Assembly: GCF_009695765.1 (NCBI RefSeq)
Contig: NZ_VUNI01000018.1
Location: forward strand, 1-64,000
Length of the DNA: 64,000 nt
Source of the DNA: Roseburia porci
Lineage (GTDB): Bacteria; Bacillota; Clostridia; Lachnospirales; Lachnospiraceae
Direction: 5' to 3'
Shown here: positions 1-8,632 of the stretch, piece by piece
Layout of the letters: each line of letters starts with the position of its first letter
Position numbering within the stretch: the stretch's first letter is position 1
Notes under the pieces: generated by a model
The model's database searches: none
Seen by the model: only the letters and a program-made list of their open reading frames with translations
Told to the model about the DNA's origin: nothing
Program-made: the position numbers and the translations under genes

Positions 1-97
1 CAAGACTACCGAAATATCTGCGTAATGCACTCCATCCAGAGGCTGTGGTGGCATAAATTGCTATTTTGTTAGCTGAAGTATTGAATTTTCAAGGTGC

Positions 98-153
98 GAA
101 GCCTATTTTAGGTATGGGAAGTCTTAGGACTTCCCATACCTAAAATAGGCTTC
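98..153. repeat. Perfect 26-bp inverted repeat with 4-nt loop
   Basis: Positions 98-123 are the exact reverse complement of 128-153, separated only by TTAG. The right arm overlaps the 3' end of the IS3 orfB reading frame, whose stop codon falls in the loop. Beyond the left arm the sequence is unrelated to orfB. Such a fold-back can arise by template switching at a rearrangement junction, be a real cruciform or terminator-like site, or be an assembly artefact near a repeat. Confidence 0.85.
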
Positions 154-885
154 CTCATACTTGAAACTGCGGAACCAACGCTCAATCATGATGTTATCTG
201 CCCAGCGGCTTTTTCCATCCATACTTTGCCGGATGCCGTTTACCTTTACAAAATCAATGTACTGCTGACTTGTAAACTGGCAGCCTTGATCAGAATTCAA
301 TATCTGCGGTTTTGCTACATTGAAAGCCTTTTTTAAAGCATTAATGACCATTCTGGTATCAAGCGTATCATCTACTTCCCAGCCAACGATGCAACGACTG
401 TGCCAATCAATAACGGCTGTCAGATATAGAAAACCTCGCTTGATTGGAATATATGTAATGTCAATAGACCATGCCTGATTTGGCTTATCTATGATAGCAT
501 TACGGAGCAGATAAGGACATACCTTGGCCTGTTGCATACGCTTGGAAAGGTTCATCTTAGGGTAGATTGGATAAATATCCATTTCATTCATGTAACGTCG
601 TGTTTTTCGACGTCCCACATGATATCCTCTAGCCTTCAGCTGGGCGGACATTTGTCTTGCACCCCAGGATGGGTTATCTGTATGGAGATGATCGATAATC
701 TCTTTACAAGCCAGTTCTTCATCGGATGTAAGCGTGCCTTTGTAATAAATACTTGTACGATTGATATCAAGCAGTTTTGCGCCGACAGAAGCCGGGATTT
801 CTTTAGTCGTCAAAAGGTTTTGGACTAAACTTACTCTCGTAGTCAGGTCCACAAATTTCTTCAGATTTTTTTTTGAGCCAGTCAA
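124..885 (-). pseudogene. IS3-family transposase OrfB, 3'-truncated
   Basis: This is the integrase-like catalytic half of an IS3 transposase (rve/DDE fold). The DDE residues are visible: D142 in the IDITYIP segment, D199 in NSDQG and E235 in MIERWFRSFK. An HTH_21-like region lies near residues 60-105. IS3 OrfB proteins normally continue about 40 residues past the FKYEEAY stretch; here the frame ends after FRYGKS, inside a perfect palindrome, so the C-terminus is lost. Normally it is made as an OrfAB fusion by -1 frameshifting from orfA. Probably inactive. Confidence 0.85.
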
Positions 886-1150
886 CCTGCATGGTTAACT
901 GACCAACCTTTTTGGCATACTCCGCTTTTTCCTTGCGTTCTTCAGCAAGCTTTTCTTTGAGGTTATCCTCACGCTTATCATCAAAGACAGCAGAAGCATT
1001 GTCGAGGAATTCTTTTTTCCAGTTGCGGAGCAGATTCGGCTGGATATTATTTTCAACAGCAAGGGTATTGAGATCTTTCTCACCCTTAAGTAGTTCGATT
1101 ACAAGGTCTGATTTGAATTTAGCACTGAAATTTCTTCTTTGTCTGGACAT
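803..1150 (-). CDS. IS3-family transposase OrfA (HTH_8-type)
   Basis: The 115-residue protein has an N-terminal helix-turn-helix (about residues 8-50, ending in LLRNWKKEF) that would bind the IS ends, and a charged C-terminal coiled coil typical of OrfA. The frame overlaps orfB by about 80 nt. A run of nine A residues (complement of 866-874), encoding the KKK in WLKKKSEE, is a good -1 slippery site and gives the correct transition into the orfB frame. A Shine-Dalgarno-like AAGGATTC lies just upstream of the ATG. It looks intact, but its partner is truncated. Confidence 0.85.
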   Translation of the reverse strand: MSRQRRNFSAKFKSDLVIELLKGEKDLNTLAVENNIQPNLLRNWKKEFLDNASAVFDDKREDNLKEKLAEERKEKAEYAKKVGQLTMQVDWLKKKSEEICGPDYESKFSPKPFDD

Positions 1151-1231
1151 GTTTATGAATCCTTTCTTTGTTACTGATTTTAGTATATCAGATTCATTAA
1201 AAACTGTCCGAAAAAGTGTCTTAATTTATGA

Positions 1232-1402
1232 GACCATTATAATAATGAGTTCCTCCTCTTTCTTTATTATACAACACTTAATGGGATATCTCATTTTGTT
1301 TTGTACTATTTAGATGCTAACACTAATGAGATAGAAAAGGCAAAGATTTATAGAGAAAAAACCATATCTTTACTTCAAAATATAAAAATGAAAGAAAGAT
1401 AA
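1232..1402 (+). pseudogene. C-terminal gene remnant beside the IS element
   Basis: An open stretch of 56 codons starts right at the IS edge and ends at TAA 1400-1402, without a start codon or ribosome binding site of its own. The peptide is hydrophobic and Tyr/Leu-rich first, then ends in a charged KAKIYREK...NIKMKER tail that resembles a protein C-terminus. I do not recognise the family. It is best read as the stump of a gene cut by the insertion. The rest of 1403-1550 shows no gene. Confidence 0.3.
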
Positions 1403-1563
1403 ATTACAATGCACATGGGGAGCAGAAACGGTATAGGAATCTTGCTTTATCATTGTCGTGCGACAATTTCTAGCAAAAAAAAGATACTTTTTGATAGTTT
1501 TAAACGGCGCAGCGTTGACAGGTACGGTATGAAGCGGGATAATGGAGCAAAGAGGTGAGCGTT

Positions 1564-2754
1564 ATGTTTAAAGTGAATCCATACAGACCGGGTGCTGGAT
1601 TAATGCCAACATATCTGGCTGGAAGACAGTCAGACATTGCAGAAATGGAAAATCTATTTGAAGCATTGTGTTTAAATATTCCAACACAATCTGTGATTTT
1701 TAGTGGCTTACGTGGCGTTGGTAAGACGGTTCTCATTAATAAGTTACAGGAAATAGCCGAAGAGAAAGGAATTTTCTGTAAACATATTGAAGTTGAAGAA
1801 CGAAACGATTTTATATCGCAGATTGCAAGTTGTTCGCAGGCATTTCTCCGAAAAATCAGTACAGTTGAGAAGTTTAAATCATTAATTCAAAAGCCACTGG
1901 ATGCAGTAAAAGCCCTTGTTGTGTCTTTTGATCCGGATAATAAAGTATTTTCTCTGTCTTTACAGGAAAAAGAATTATATACGTCTACAAATCTTGTGCA
2001 GAGTCTTACAGATGTTTTTACTACATTAGGAGAAACCGCAGCAAAGACAAATTCGCCAATCTGCTTTTTTATTGATGAGATCCAGTATATGAAAAAAGAG
2101 GAATTAAGTGCGCTTATTGCAGCTCTTCACAGAGCAAACCAGCTGGGCTATCCGGTGATGCTTGTTGGAGCAGGACTTCCTAAAATCTACAGTATGCTTT
2201 CAGAGGCAAAGTCGTATTCAGAGAGACTTTTCAATTACAAGGAAATCGGTTCACTTGACATGGACCAATGCAGGGATGCGATTTGTAAACCGGCCAAAAA
2301 ACTTGATGTCTCATATGATGAGGCCGCTGTTGAAAAAATTATTGATATTACAAAGGGATATCCTTTTTTCGTTCAGCAGTTATGTCAGATTGTTTTTCAA
2401 AAAAAGAAAGGGAATATGATTGACATTTCTGATGTGAAGGATAGTATCTCTGAATTTTTTGATATTCTGGATAGTGGATTTTTTAAAGTGAGATACGAGA
2501 GATGTACAGAGTCGGATAAGAAATTTATTTTTGCAATGGTTGCATGTAATAAGCTTCCGTGTACGATTTCAAATGTGGCAATGATCATGAACAGACAGGT
2601 AAAATCGATATCCACTGCCAGAGCGCAGCTGATTAATAAAGGTATTATATATGCTGTTAAATATAAAGAGTTAGACTTTACGGTTCCGGAATTTAGCGGA
2701 TTCATAAAGAGACTGCCAGATTATGAGGAATGGAAGCAGTCTTTTGGTGATTAA
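1564..2754 (+). CDS. AAA-family ATP-binding protein (archaeal-ATPase/AAA_16 type)
   Basis: This is a 396-residue soluble ATPase. The N-terminus carries an AGR-type motif before a Walker A site, GLRGVGKT (residues 48-55); Walker B is CFFIDEIQ near residue 170; a sensor-like LVGAGLPK follows near 200. The C-terminal third (about 300-396) resembles a winged helix, as in Orc/Cdc6-like and STAND-related bacterial ATPases. The ATG at 1564 has GAGGTGA five bases upstream, so I prefer it to the GTG at 1555. It stands alone between the IS remnant and the MATE gene. The cellular role is not evident; relatives are common in mobile or defence-linked regions, but nothing here proves such a role. Confidence 0.75.
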   Translation: MFKVNPYRPGAGLMPTYLAGRQSDIAEMENLFEALCLNIPTQSVIFSGLRGVGKTVLINKLQEIAEEKGIFCKHIEVEERNDFISQIASCSQAFLRKISTVEKFKSLIQKPLDAVKALVVSFDPDNKVFSLSLQEKELYTSTNLVQSLTDVFTTLGETAAKTNSPICFFIDEIQYMKKEELSALIAALHRANQLGYPVMLVGAGLPKIYSMLSEAKSYSERLFNYKEIGSLDMDQCRDAICKPAKKLDVSYDEAAVEKIIDITKGYPFFVQQLCQIVFQKKKGNMIDISDVKDSISEFFDILDSGFFKVRYERCTESDKKFIFAMVACNKLPCTISNVAMIMNRQVKSISTARAQLINKGIIYAVKYKELDFTVPEFSGFIKRLPDYEEWKQSFGD

Positions 2755-2780
2755 AATTCAGGGATAGGAGACAGGAAAGA

Positions 2781-4121
2781 ATGGAAAAAGATCTGACAAC
2801 TGGAAGTGTACGAAGGAATATTGTGATTTTCTCACTGCCGTATCTGCTGTCCTATTTTTTGCAGACGCTGTATGGTATGGCAGATCTGTTTATCGTTGGA
2901 CAGTTTGAGGGAGTTGACAGCATTACAGCGGTTTCGGTGGGCAGTCAGGTCATGCACATGATAACGGTTATGATCGTTGGACTGGCGATGGGAGCAACGG
3001 TAACGATCGGAAAAGCCATCGGTGCGAAAAAGACGGAACAGGCGTCTCTTGCAGTTGGTAATACGATCTCACTTTTTATGGGTGTTGCTGTGGCTCTGAT
3101 GGCTATATTGCTGGTGCTTGTAAGACCGATCGTGACATGGATGTCGACACCGGAAGAAGCAGTTTCCGGAACGATTCTGTATCTGACGATCTGTTTTATT
3201 GGTATTCCGTTTATTACGGCGTATAATATCATCAGCTCAATTTTTCGCGGACTGGGCGACTCCAAAAGTCCGATGTATTTTATTGCGGTCGCATGCGTAG
3301 CAAACATTTTACTGGATTATCTGTTTATCGGAGCCTTGCATCTTGGACCGGCGGGAGCTGCGCTTGGAACAACATTGTCGCAGACGATCAGTGTAATGGT
3401 TGCGGTAACTGTCATTGTAAAACGCAGGACTGGAATTTCCCTGAAAAAGTCGGATTTTAAGCCACAGATGCAAACGATGGGGCAGATACTTCGCGTCGGC
3501 ATTCCCGTTGCTTTGCAGGATGGATTTGTGCAGATCGCTTTTCTTGTGATTACAGTCATTGCGAACAGGAGAGGATTAAACGATGCTGCTGCCGTTGGAA
3601 TTGTCGAAAAGATCATCAGCATTGTATTCCTTGTGCCATCGACAATGCTTTCTACGGTATCAGCGCTTTCAGCTCAGAATATCGGAGCTAAAAAATATGA
3701 TAGGGCAACGGCGACTCTGCGCTATGCAATTTTTATTGCAGTTGGATACGGCATTGTAGTTGCAACAGCCATGCAGTTTATCGGTGGCGGCGTTGTGGGG
3801 ATATTTACAGAGGATGCAATCGTTATCACGATGGGAAAACAATACCTGAGCGCATACATCTGGGATTGCATATTTGCAGGAATCCATTTCAGCTTTAGCG
3901 GATATTTTTGTGCCTGCGGGCGATCGGGAATCTCGTTCCTGCATAACATTTTGTCAATCGTGCTCGTACGTATTCCAGGGGCATATTTTGCATCAATGTA
4001 TTTCCCGGACACGTTGTATCCGATGGGACTGGCTGCACCGGGCGGCTCGTTGTTATCGGTGATCATATGCGTGATCGCTTTTGAAATCTTAAAAGGGAGG
4101 AGAACCCAGCGAATATTATGA
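2781..4121 (+). CDS. MATE-family multidrug efflux transporter
   Basis: A 446-residue integral membrane protein with about twelve hydrophobic helices in the two-bundle MATE arrangement. It starts with the usual TTGSVRRNIVIFSLPYLLS and has the conserved ALGTTLSQ segment near residue 195. MATE proteins of this NorM/DinF-like clade export cationic drugs or metabolites in exchange for Na+ or H+. AGGAAAGA precedes the ATG at 2781. Its stop overlaps the start of the SdpI-like reading frame, so the two were probably co-transcribed. The substrate cannot be deduced. Confidence 0.9.
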   Translation: MEKDLTTGSVRRNIVIFSLPYLLSYFLQTLYGMADLFIVGQFEGVDSITAVSVGSQVMHMITVMIVGLAMGATVTIGKAIGAKKTEQASLAVGNTISLFMGVAVALMAILLVLVRPIVTWMSTPEEAVSGTILYLTICFIGIPFITAYNIISSIFRGLGDSKSPMYFIAVACVANILLDYLFIGALHLGPAGAALGTTLSQTISVMVAVTVIVKRRTGISLKKSDFKPQMQTMGQILRVGIPVALQDGFVQIAFLVITVIANRRGLNDAAAVGIVEKIISIVFLVPSTMLSTVSALSAQNIGAKKYDRATATLRYAIFIAVGYGIVVATAMQFIGGGVVGIFTEDAIVITMGKQYLSAYIWDCIFAGIHFSFSGYFCACGRSGISFLHNILSIVLVRIPGAYFASMYFPDTLYPMGLAAPGGSLLSVIICVIAFEILKGRRTQRIL

Positions 4122-4513
4122 AACGAATCATCTTTTTTTATGTCATTACAAGTGTATTCAGTGGTATGATGCTTATCAGTGGAATTGTTGCTTTGAAATG
4201 TCCGCTTCGCTGGCAGCATAAAAAAGCCAGTTACCCACATTATGAGGGCAGGATCGCATTGCAGAATGAAACAATGTGGAACTATGCACAGAAGTTGTTT
4301 GGCAGGATGCAGCTTATGATGGGAATGATCCAGCTGTTACTGGAAACACCGGAAGTAATATTGATGAATAAGATATGTGCGGTCTGACCGTGGGAGGACG
4401 CAACATTACCGGCAATCCTGATTTTATGTGTGCCGGGAATTGGTTTGATCCTGCTTGGAAACGGATTGACAGGATTGCATTTAAAGAAGAAAATAAAAGC
4501 AGATTTTTCATAG
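4118..4513 (+). pseudogene. SdpI-family membrane protein, interrupted by an in-frame stop
   Basis: The first 89 codons encode a signal-anchor-like helix and then the SdpI-family signature: tyrosine/arginine-rich YPHYEGRIALQNET, MWNYAQKLFGRMQ, then a hydrophobic helix. TGA at 4385-4387 stops this frame. The same frame continues without another stop to TAG 4511-4513 and encodes a further membrane helix (LPAILILCVPGIGLILLG) and a lysine-rich tail, as expected for the end of this family. SdpI confers immunity to the SdpC toxin in Bacillus; homologues here are of unknown role. A nonsense-mutated gene is the simplest reading. The ATG overlaps the MATE stop. Confidence 0.6.
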
Positions 4514-4549
4514 CATGGCAGTCAATTGGCTTTTGGAAAGGAGCAGAAA

Positions 4550-5233
4550 ATGAACATGGAACTTCAGGTAATTTATGAGGACGACAGCGTTCTTGTCGTA
4601 TATAAACCGGCGGGAATTGCAACACAGACCGGAAGAGTCGGACAAAAAGATATGGAAAGCATTCTCCGCAACTATCTTGCAGCAAAAGGGGAAGCACCAT
4701 ATATCGGCGTGGTGCATCGTCTGGATCAGCCGGTCGAAGGTGTCATGGTTTTTGCCAAAAATCCAAAGGCTGCGGCTGCATTGTCTGCGCAGGTTCAGTC
4801 CCGCGCGATCGGTAAGAATTATTATGCGGTTACGGAGCAGATCCCGGAGAGCACAGAAGGGACGCTGACCGATTATCTTCTGTTCCAGAGGAAGAAGAAT
4901 ATGTCCATTGTTACAGGAGCAGAGAATAAAGATGCGAAAAAGGCAGAACTTTCCTACGTCATGCTGGCACAGACAAGCTGCCATGCACTGCTTGATGTAG
5001 GGCTTAAGACCGGACGGCATCATCAGATCCGTGTCCAGATGGCACACATGGGCAGCCCGCTCATTGGGGACGGAAAATACGGTCATACAGCAAATGGCCG
5101 CACAGCCAATCTTGCGCTCTGTTCTTACCGGATCGCATTTGATCACCCGGTGAGTGGCAGGCGCGAGGAGTTTCAGATCGTACCAAAAGGAAAAAGTTTC
5201 GAAGAATTTCGGGAATTTTGGCTAAATTCTTGA
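4550..5233 (+). CDS. RluA-family pseudouridine synthase
   Basis: A 227-residue protein with the RluA catalytic motif HRLDQPVEGVMVFAKN (catalytic Asp near residue 59) and the C-terminal GRHHQIRVQMAHMG...GDGKYG motif. These enzymes isomerise uridine to pseudouridine in rRNA or tRNA. There is no S4 domain, so it belongs to the short RluA-like type. AAAGGAG precedes ATG 4550; an upstream in-frame ATG at 4526 lacks a ribosome binding site. The RNA target cannot be read from the sequence. Confidence 0.88.
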   Translation: MNMELQVIYEDDSVLVVYKPAGIATQTGRVGQKDMESILRNYLAAKGEAPYIGVVHRLDQPVEGVMVFAKNPKAAAALSAQVQSRAIGKNYYAVTEQIPESTEGTLTDYLLFQRKKNMSIVTGAENKDAKKAELSYVMLAQTSCHALLDVGLKTGRHHQIRVQMAHMGSPLIGDGKYGHTANGRTANLALCSYRIAFDHPVSGRREEFQIVPKGKSFEEFREFWLNS

Positions 5234-5320
5234 CATGCGCAAAAGATTCCTCTAAGATGAACTTATCAGTATAAATAGGTAATAAGTCTTAGAAATCTTT
5301 TGGGGCATGGGGGAGAGGCC

Positions 5321-8300
5321 ATGATCGGTAAATATTTTAACGGGGTAATTGAACAGGTATATCATCGGATCGGACAGGAGGAGCAGAATATTGTCATGGC
5401 ATGCTATGGCAATTCTTTGTCTGTGTCCGAACTTGAGACAGTAAAACGTTATTCGGAAGAACCGGATGGCGTTTTTTTCGCATGTACAGAACTGGAGCAG
5501 GATCGTATTGTGGGGGCATACGAGCCGTTTCTGGATATTATCTGTGAGATGTTCCGAAGATATGAAACAGGAAGTTTTGAGGATTTTCTGGAAGAATGTG
5601 ATGTATATCATCTACAGATGGGCGTGTTAAAGTCCTATTATGAGACCGGACAGTGCGTGCGGAGCGAGAATGTTCTTTTAAATGAAGTTGTATATGAACA
5701 GCACCGGATGACAGAGGCGGTTGCAACGATGATCTGCAGACTTGCAGAAGCACATCCGGTGATGATTGTAATCAATCGTTTCCAGTACGCGAGCAGAAGC
5801 ACGGTCAAGCTTTTAAATCGTCTGCTTCAGATGGGATGCAGGAATATCGGTGTTGTTCTCGGAATCAATGAGCAGATGAATGCATCCGGGAATTACGGGA
5901 CAGACTGGGATCAGTTTACAGAGGCTCTGGAGGATCTGAGCCAGGTCTATCATATCGGCAATTCCACAGACCACAGCAATGATAAAACAGCAGCCGGAGA
6001 CGAGGAAGAGGACTGGGAGCAGATGTTCACCCGTCTGCGCAACATGGTGGAACTTCTGGATTTTGCACAGGCATCGGTTTACATACGGAAACTTGACCGT
6101 CAGATCCGTTTTGAAGATCTGACAATCTCCGATGAAGAAAAGATCGAATTGTATTCACTTTACATTAAGATCTCAATCCTTTGTGGAGATATTCCGAAAG
6201 CACTTGAATTGACGGATGAACTTTCGGGGCTGCGCATTTACCAGCAGAACTGGGAAGCACAGTATTATCAGGCGTATTTCCGCGGAAACTGCTACATGTA
6301 CCAGGGCAAGCTTGCAAAAGGTGTGGAATATGCAAAAAAGGCACAGCAGATCGCAAAGAATGCCAAAGCGGAAAGACTGGAATTTGAAGCAGGCCTTCTG
6401 GCGGTCCAGAATCAGATGTCAGGCTGGTATAATATCTTTTTCTGTGCACAGGATGTACCGATTCAGGAATATCTGATCGAAAAATTGAAACAATATGGAT
6501 ATTGGAACAATCTGGCACACATTTATGTTTATGCATATGACAATCAGCCGGAGGTCGTTGCCAAGGCATATCATTCGGAGGAGTCGCTGGTGCATTTCAG
6601 CAGGGGAATCGCACTTGCCAAGAAAATCGGAAATGAACAGCTGGTGTATGATGCATATCAGAAGAACATTATGATCGCATCAACAAGCGGAATGAACGAG
6701 ATTGCGATTCTGTATTCAGTGCGGACTTATCAGTTTTTGAAAGACAAGAGAAGCCTGCAGATCGGAAGAATCTATTCCGGTCTTGGCTATAATCTGAGCG
6801 CAATGGGAGAGAACCACCGGGCGGAAACGTTCTATCAGCATGCGATCGATCTGTTTTATGAACTGAAACTTCCGGATGATATTGCAGAAGTACGTTATAA
6901 CAAGGCATTAAACGATATCATGTGTGGCAAATATGCCGATGCAGAGCGGGAACTGTTATTTGTCATGAAGACGATAGAACGGCTTCACATGAACAGTCTG
7001 AGGGTATGTAATCTGTCAAAGCTCTACGGGCTTCTGGCGCTTGTCAGCATCCTGCAGAAAGACCGGTTTAACTGTGACCGTTATCTGTTAAGCTGCCGTC
7101 AGTTTTTAAGCTATGTTCTGGAAAAAGAAAAGAATAATAACCTGATCGGAATCATTCATGATTATGCCAAATGTGATGATGATATGTTCCTTTATATGTT
7201 TTCGAAGGGACTGCTGTGCTGGCAGGATGAAGCATACGAAGAGGCTGTTCACGAACTGGACCGGGCGGAGCAGTTTCTGATGAATGCGGAAGGCAATCAG
7301 TTTTTTGCATATGAACTGTTCCGGCAAAAGAGAATGGAACTGTTTCGTTTTCTTGGCAGAAAAGACCGCTATGAGAAAGAAAAAGAGCAGCTGGAACAAT
7401 ATCAGATCCGTGCAGGAAAGATGCATGCTCTGTTATCGGATGCACTTTTAAAAGAAGTGGAAGAGTCCAGGGATTTTGCCGGAAAAGGCGTAACAGAAGA
7501 ACAGCTGGAGTCATTGATGAAACAGGAAGGCGTGGCAAGGGATTTAAAGACTACGAGAAGTCAGATGGAATTCCTCTCAAGCTGGCAGAAGCTTGTTGAC
7601 GTGAATGGAGCGGAGGTACATGAGGTTGTTGAGACTTCCATGCATATGTTCCTCAATCATTTTAACAATGACTGTGCACTTTACATCCGTTTTCATTCTG
7701 AGGGCAACGAGATCCTCTATAATGATACCGGAGTTGTGATCACCGATGAGGTCGTTGCCGAGATCCGGCGAAGTATGCGCAAATATCCGCAGGGACTTGC
7801 AGTTTCCAAGATCAGTGGTAATTATCCGGAGCATATGCGCCTGATTTCTTTGTTTGGGGCGGATGATGTATGTTCGATCGCGGCAGTTCCGTTTTTTAAC
7901 AACCGGAGCTTAAAAAGCATGTTTATTACCTATATCCGCATGCGGGAGAACTGGCATTCTTCGATTGACCGTTATATGTTAAATGAGGATGATCTGAACA
8001 TTTATGATCTTCTGATGAGGGATCTGAATTATTCCATTAACCGTATTGAGGCGTACGACAAGATTTTTGAAATGAACCGTAAACTTGCGGCAGCAGCCAC
8101 AACGGACATGCTTACGGGAATCTATAACCGCGCCGGCATGTATCAGGAGGTGGAGCGCAAGGTAAGAGATCTGAAAAAACGCAGGGAAAGTGGAAAAATG
8201 GGTCTTATGTTCATTGACCTGGATAACTTTAAGCTTTATAATGATACTTTCGGACATGATATCGGAGATGTGATCCTTCAGAGCATGGCAGCTATTTTTA

Positions 8301-8632
8301 CAGAAGTTACCGGAGAGCAGGGATTTGTCAGCCGTTTTGGCGGGGACGAATTCATTATTATTCTGGATACGGATGAAAAGACCAGGCTGGAAGAGATCGC
8401 AAAGGAGATTTACAGAAAAATCGACAGCACAGATGGATTTGAAGAGGATATTTCGAAGAAAATCGGGCAGGATATTAAGATTGGACAGAATCAGAGAATT
8501 ACCTGTTCGATCGGAATTGCAGCTTCGGATGACATCTGTGAGGAAAATGACGTGAACGCACTGATCCGGAAAGCGGATGATATGCTTTATCACGTCAAGA
8601 TGAACCAGAAAGGAACCTATGCATTCATTTAA
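5321..8632 (+). CDS. Large TPR-rich protein with C-terminal GGDEF domain (putative diguanylate cyclase)
   Basis: 1103 residues with no membrane helices. About residues 1-200 resemble a degenerate AAA/STAND ATPase fold (VMIVINRFQYAS as a Walker-B-like strand, no clear Walker A). Residues ~230-710 are helical repeats of TPR type. Residues ~740-920 look like a GAF-type sensor. The GGDEF domain starts near 925 and has an intact active site, RFGGDEF, near residue 1005. The RxxD product-inhibition motif expected just upstream is absent (EQGFVSR occupies it). It probably makes c-di-GMP in response to an unknown cytoplasmic signal. GGGGGAG precedes ATG 5321. The 3' end overlaps cca by 14 nt. Confidence 0.85.
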   Translation: MIGKYFNGVIEQVYHRIGQEEQNIVMACYGNSLSVSELETVKRYSEEPDGVFFACTELEQDRIVGAYEPFLDIICEMFRRYETGSFEDFLEECDVYHLQMGVLKSYYETGQCVRSENVLLNEVVYEQHRMTEAVATMICRLAEAHPVMIVINRFQYASRSTVKLLNRLLQMGCRNIGVVLGINEQMNASGNYGTDWDQFTEALEDLSQVYHIGNSTDHSNDKTAAGDEEEDWEQMFTRLRNMVELLDFAQASVYIRKLDRQIRFEDLTISDEEKIELYSLYIKISILCGDIPKALELTDELSGLRIYQQNWEAQYYQAYFRGNCYMYQGKLAKGVEYAKKAQQIAKNAKAERLEFEAGLLAVQNQMSGWYNIFFCAQDVPIQEYLIEKLKQYGYWNNLAHIYVYAYDNQPEVVAKAYHSEESLVHFSRGIALAKKIGNEQLVYDAYQKNIMIASTSGMNEIAILYSVRTYQFLKDKRSLQIGRIYSGLGYNLSAMGENHRAETFYQHAIDLFYELKLPDDIAEVRYNKALNDIMCGKYADAERELLFVMKTIERLHMNSLRVCNLSKLYGLLALVSILQKDRFNCDRYLLSCRQFLSYVLEKEKNNNLIGIIHDYAKCDDDMFLYMFSKGLLCWQDEAYEEAVHELDRAEQFLMNAEGNQFFAYELFRQKRMELFRFLGRKDRYEKEKEQLEQYQIRAGKMHALLSDALLKEVEESRDFAGKGVTEEQLESLMKQEGVARDLKTTRSQMEFLSSWQKLVDVNGAEVHEVVETSMHMFLNHFNNDCALYIRFHSEGNEILYNDTGVVITDEVVAEIRRSMRKYPQGLAVSKISGNYPEHMRLISLFGADDVCSIAAVPFFNNRSLKSMFITYIRMRENWHSSIDRYMLNEDDLNIYDLLMRDLNYSINRIEAYDKIFEMNRKLAAAATTDMLTGIYNRAGMYQEVERKVRDLKKRRESGKMGLMFIDLDNFKLYNDTFGHDIGDVILQSMAAIFTEVTGEQGFVSRFGGDEFIIILDTDEKTRLEEIAKEIYRKIDSTDGFEEDISKKIGQDIKIGQNQRITCSIGIAASDDICEENDVNALIRKADDMLYHVKMNQKGTYAFI

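Larger units (their letters stand above)
124..1220 (-). mobile_element. Truncated IS3-family insertion sequence
   Basis: Two overlapping minus-strand frames, orfA and orfB, have the arrangement of IS3-family elements. The orfA-proximal end lies near 1199-1220, where the minus strand reads a typical IS3-type terminus (GACACTTTTTCGGACAG). The orfB-proximal end is missing: the frame stops just past the DDE glutamate, in the fold-back at 98-153, and no matching terminal repeat is visible before the window start. The element is therefore probably immobile. The exact outer boundary is uncertain by several bases. Confidence 0.8.

Noticed and set aside
3-56. Short plus-strand frame at the window start that looks like a protein C-terminus (ends HPEAVVA, then TAA).
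   Set aside because: Only 17 codons are visible, with no context; it may be the end of a gene lying outside the window, but nothing supports an identity.
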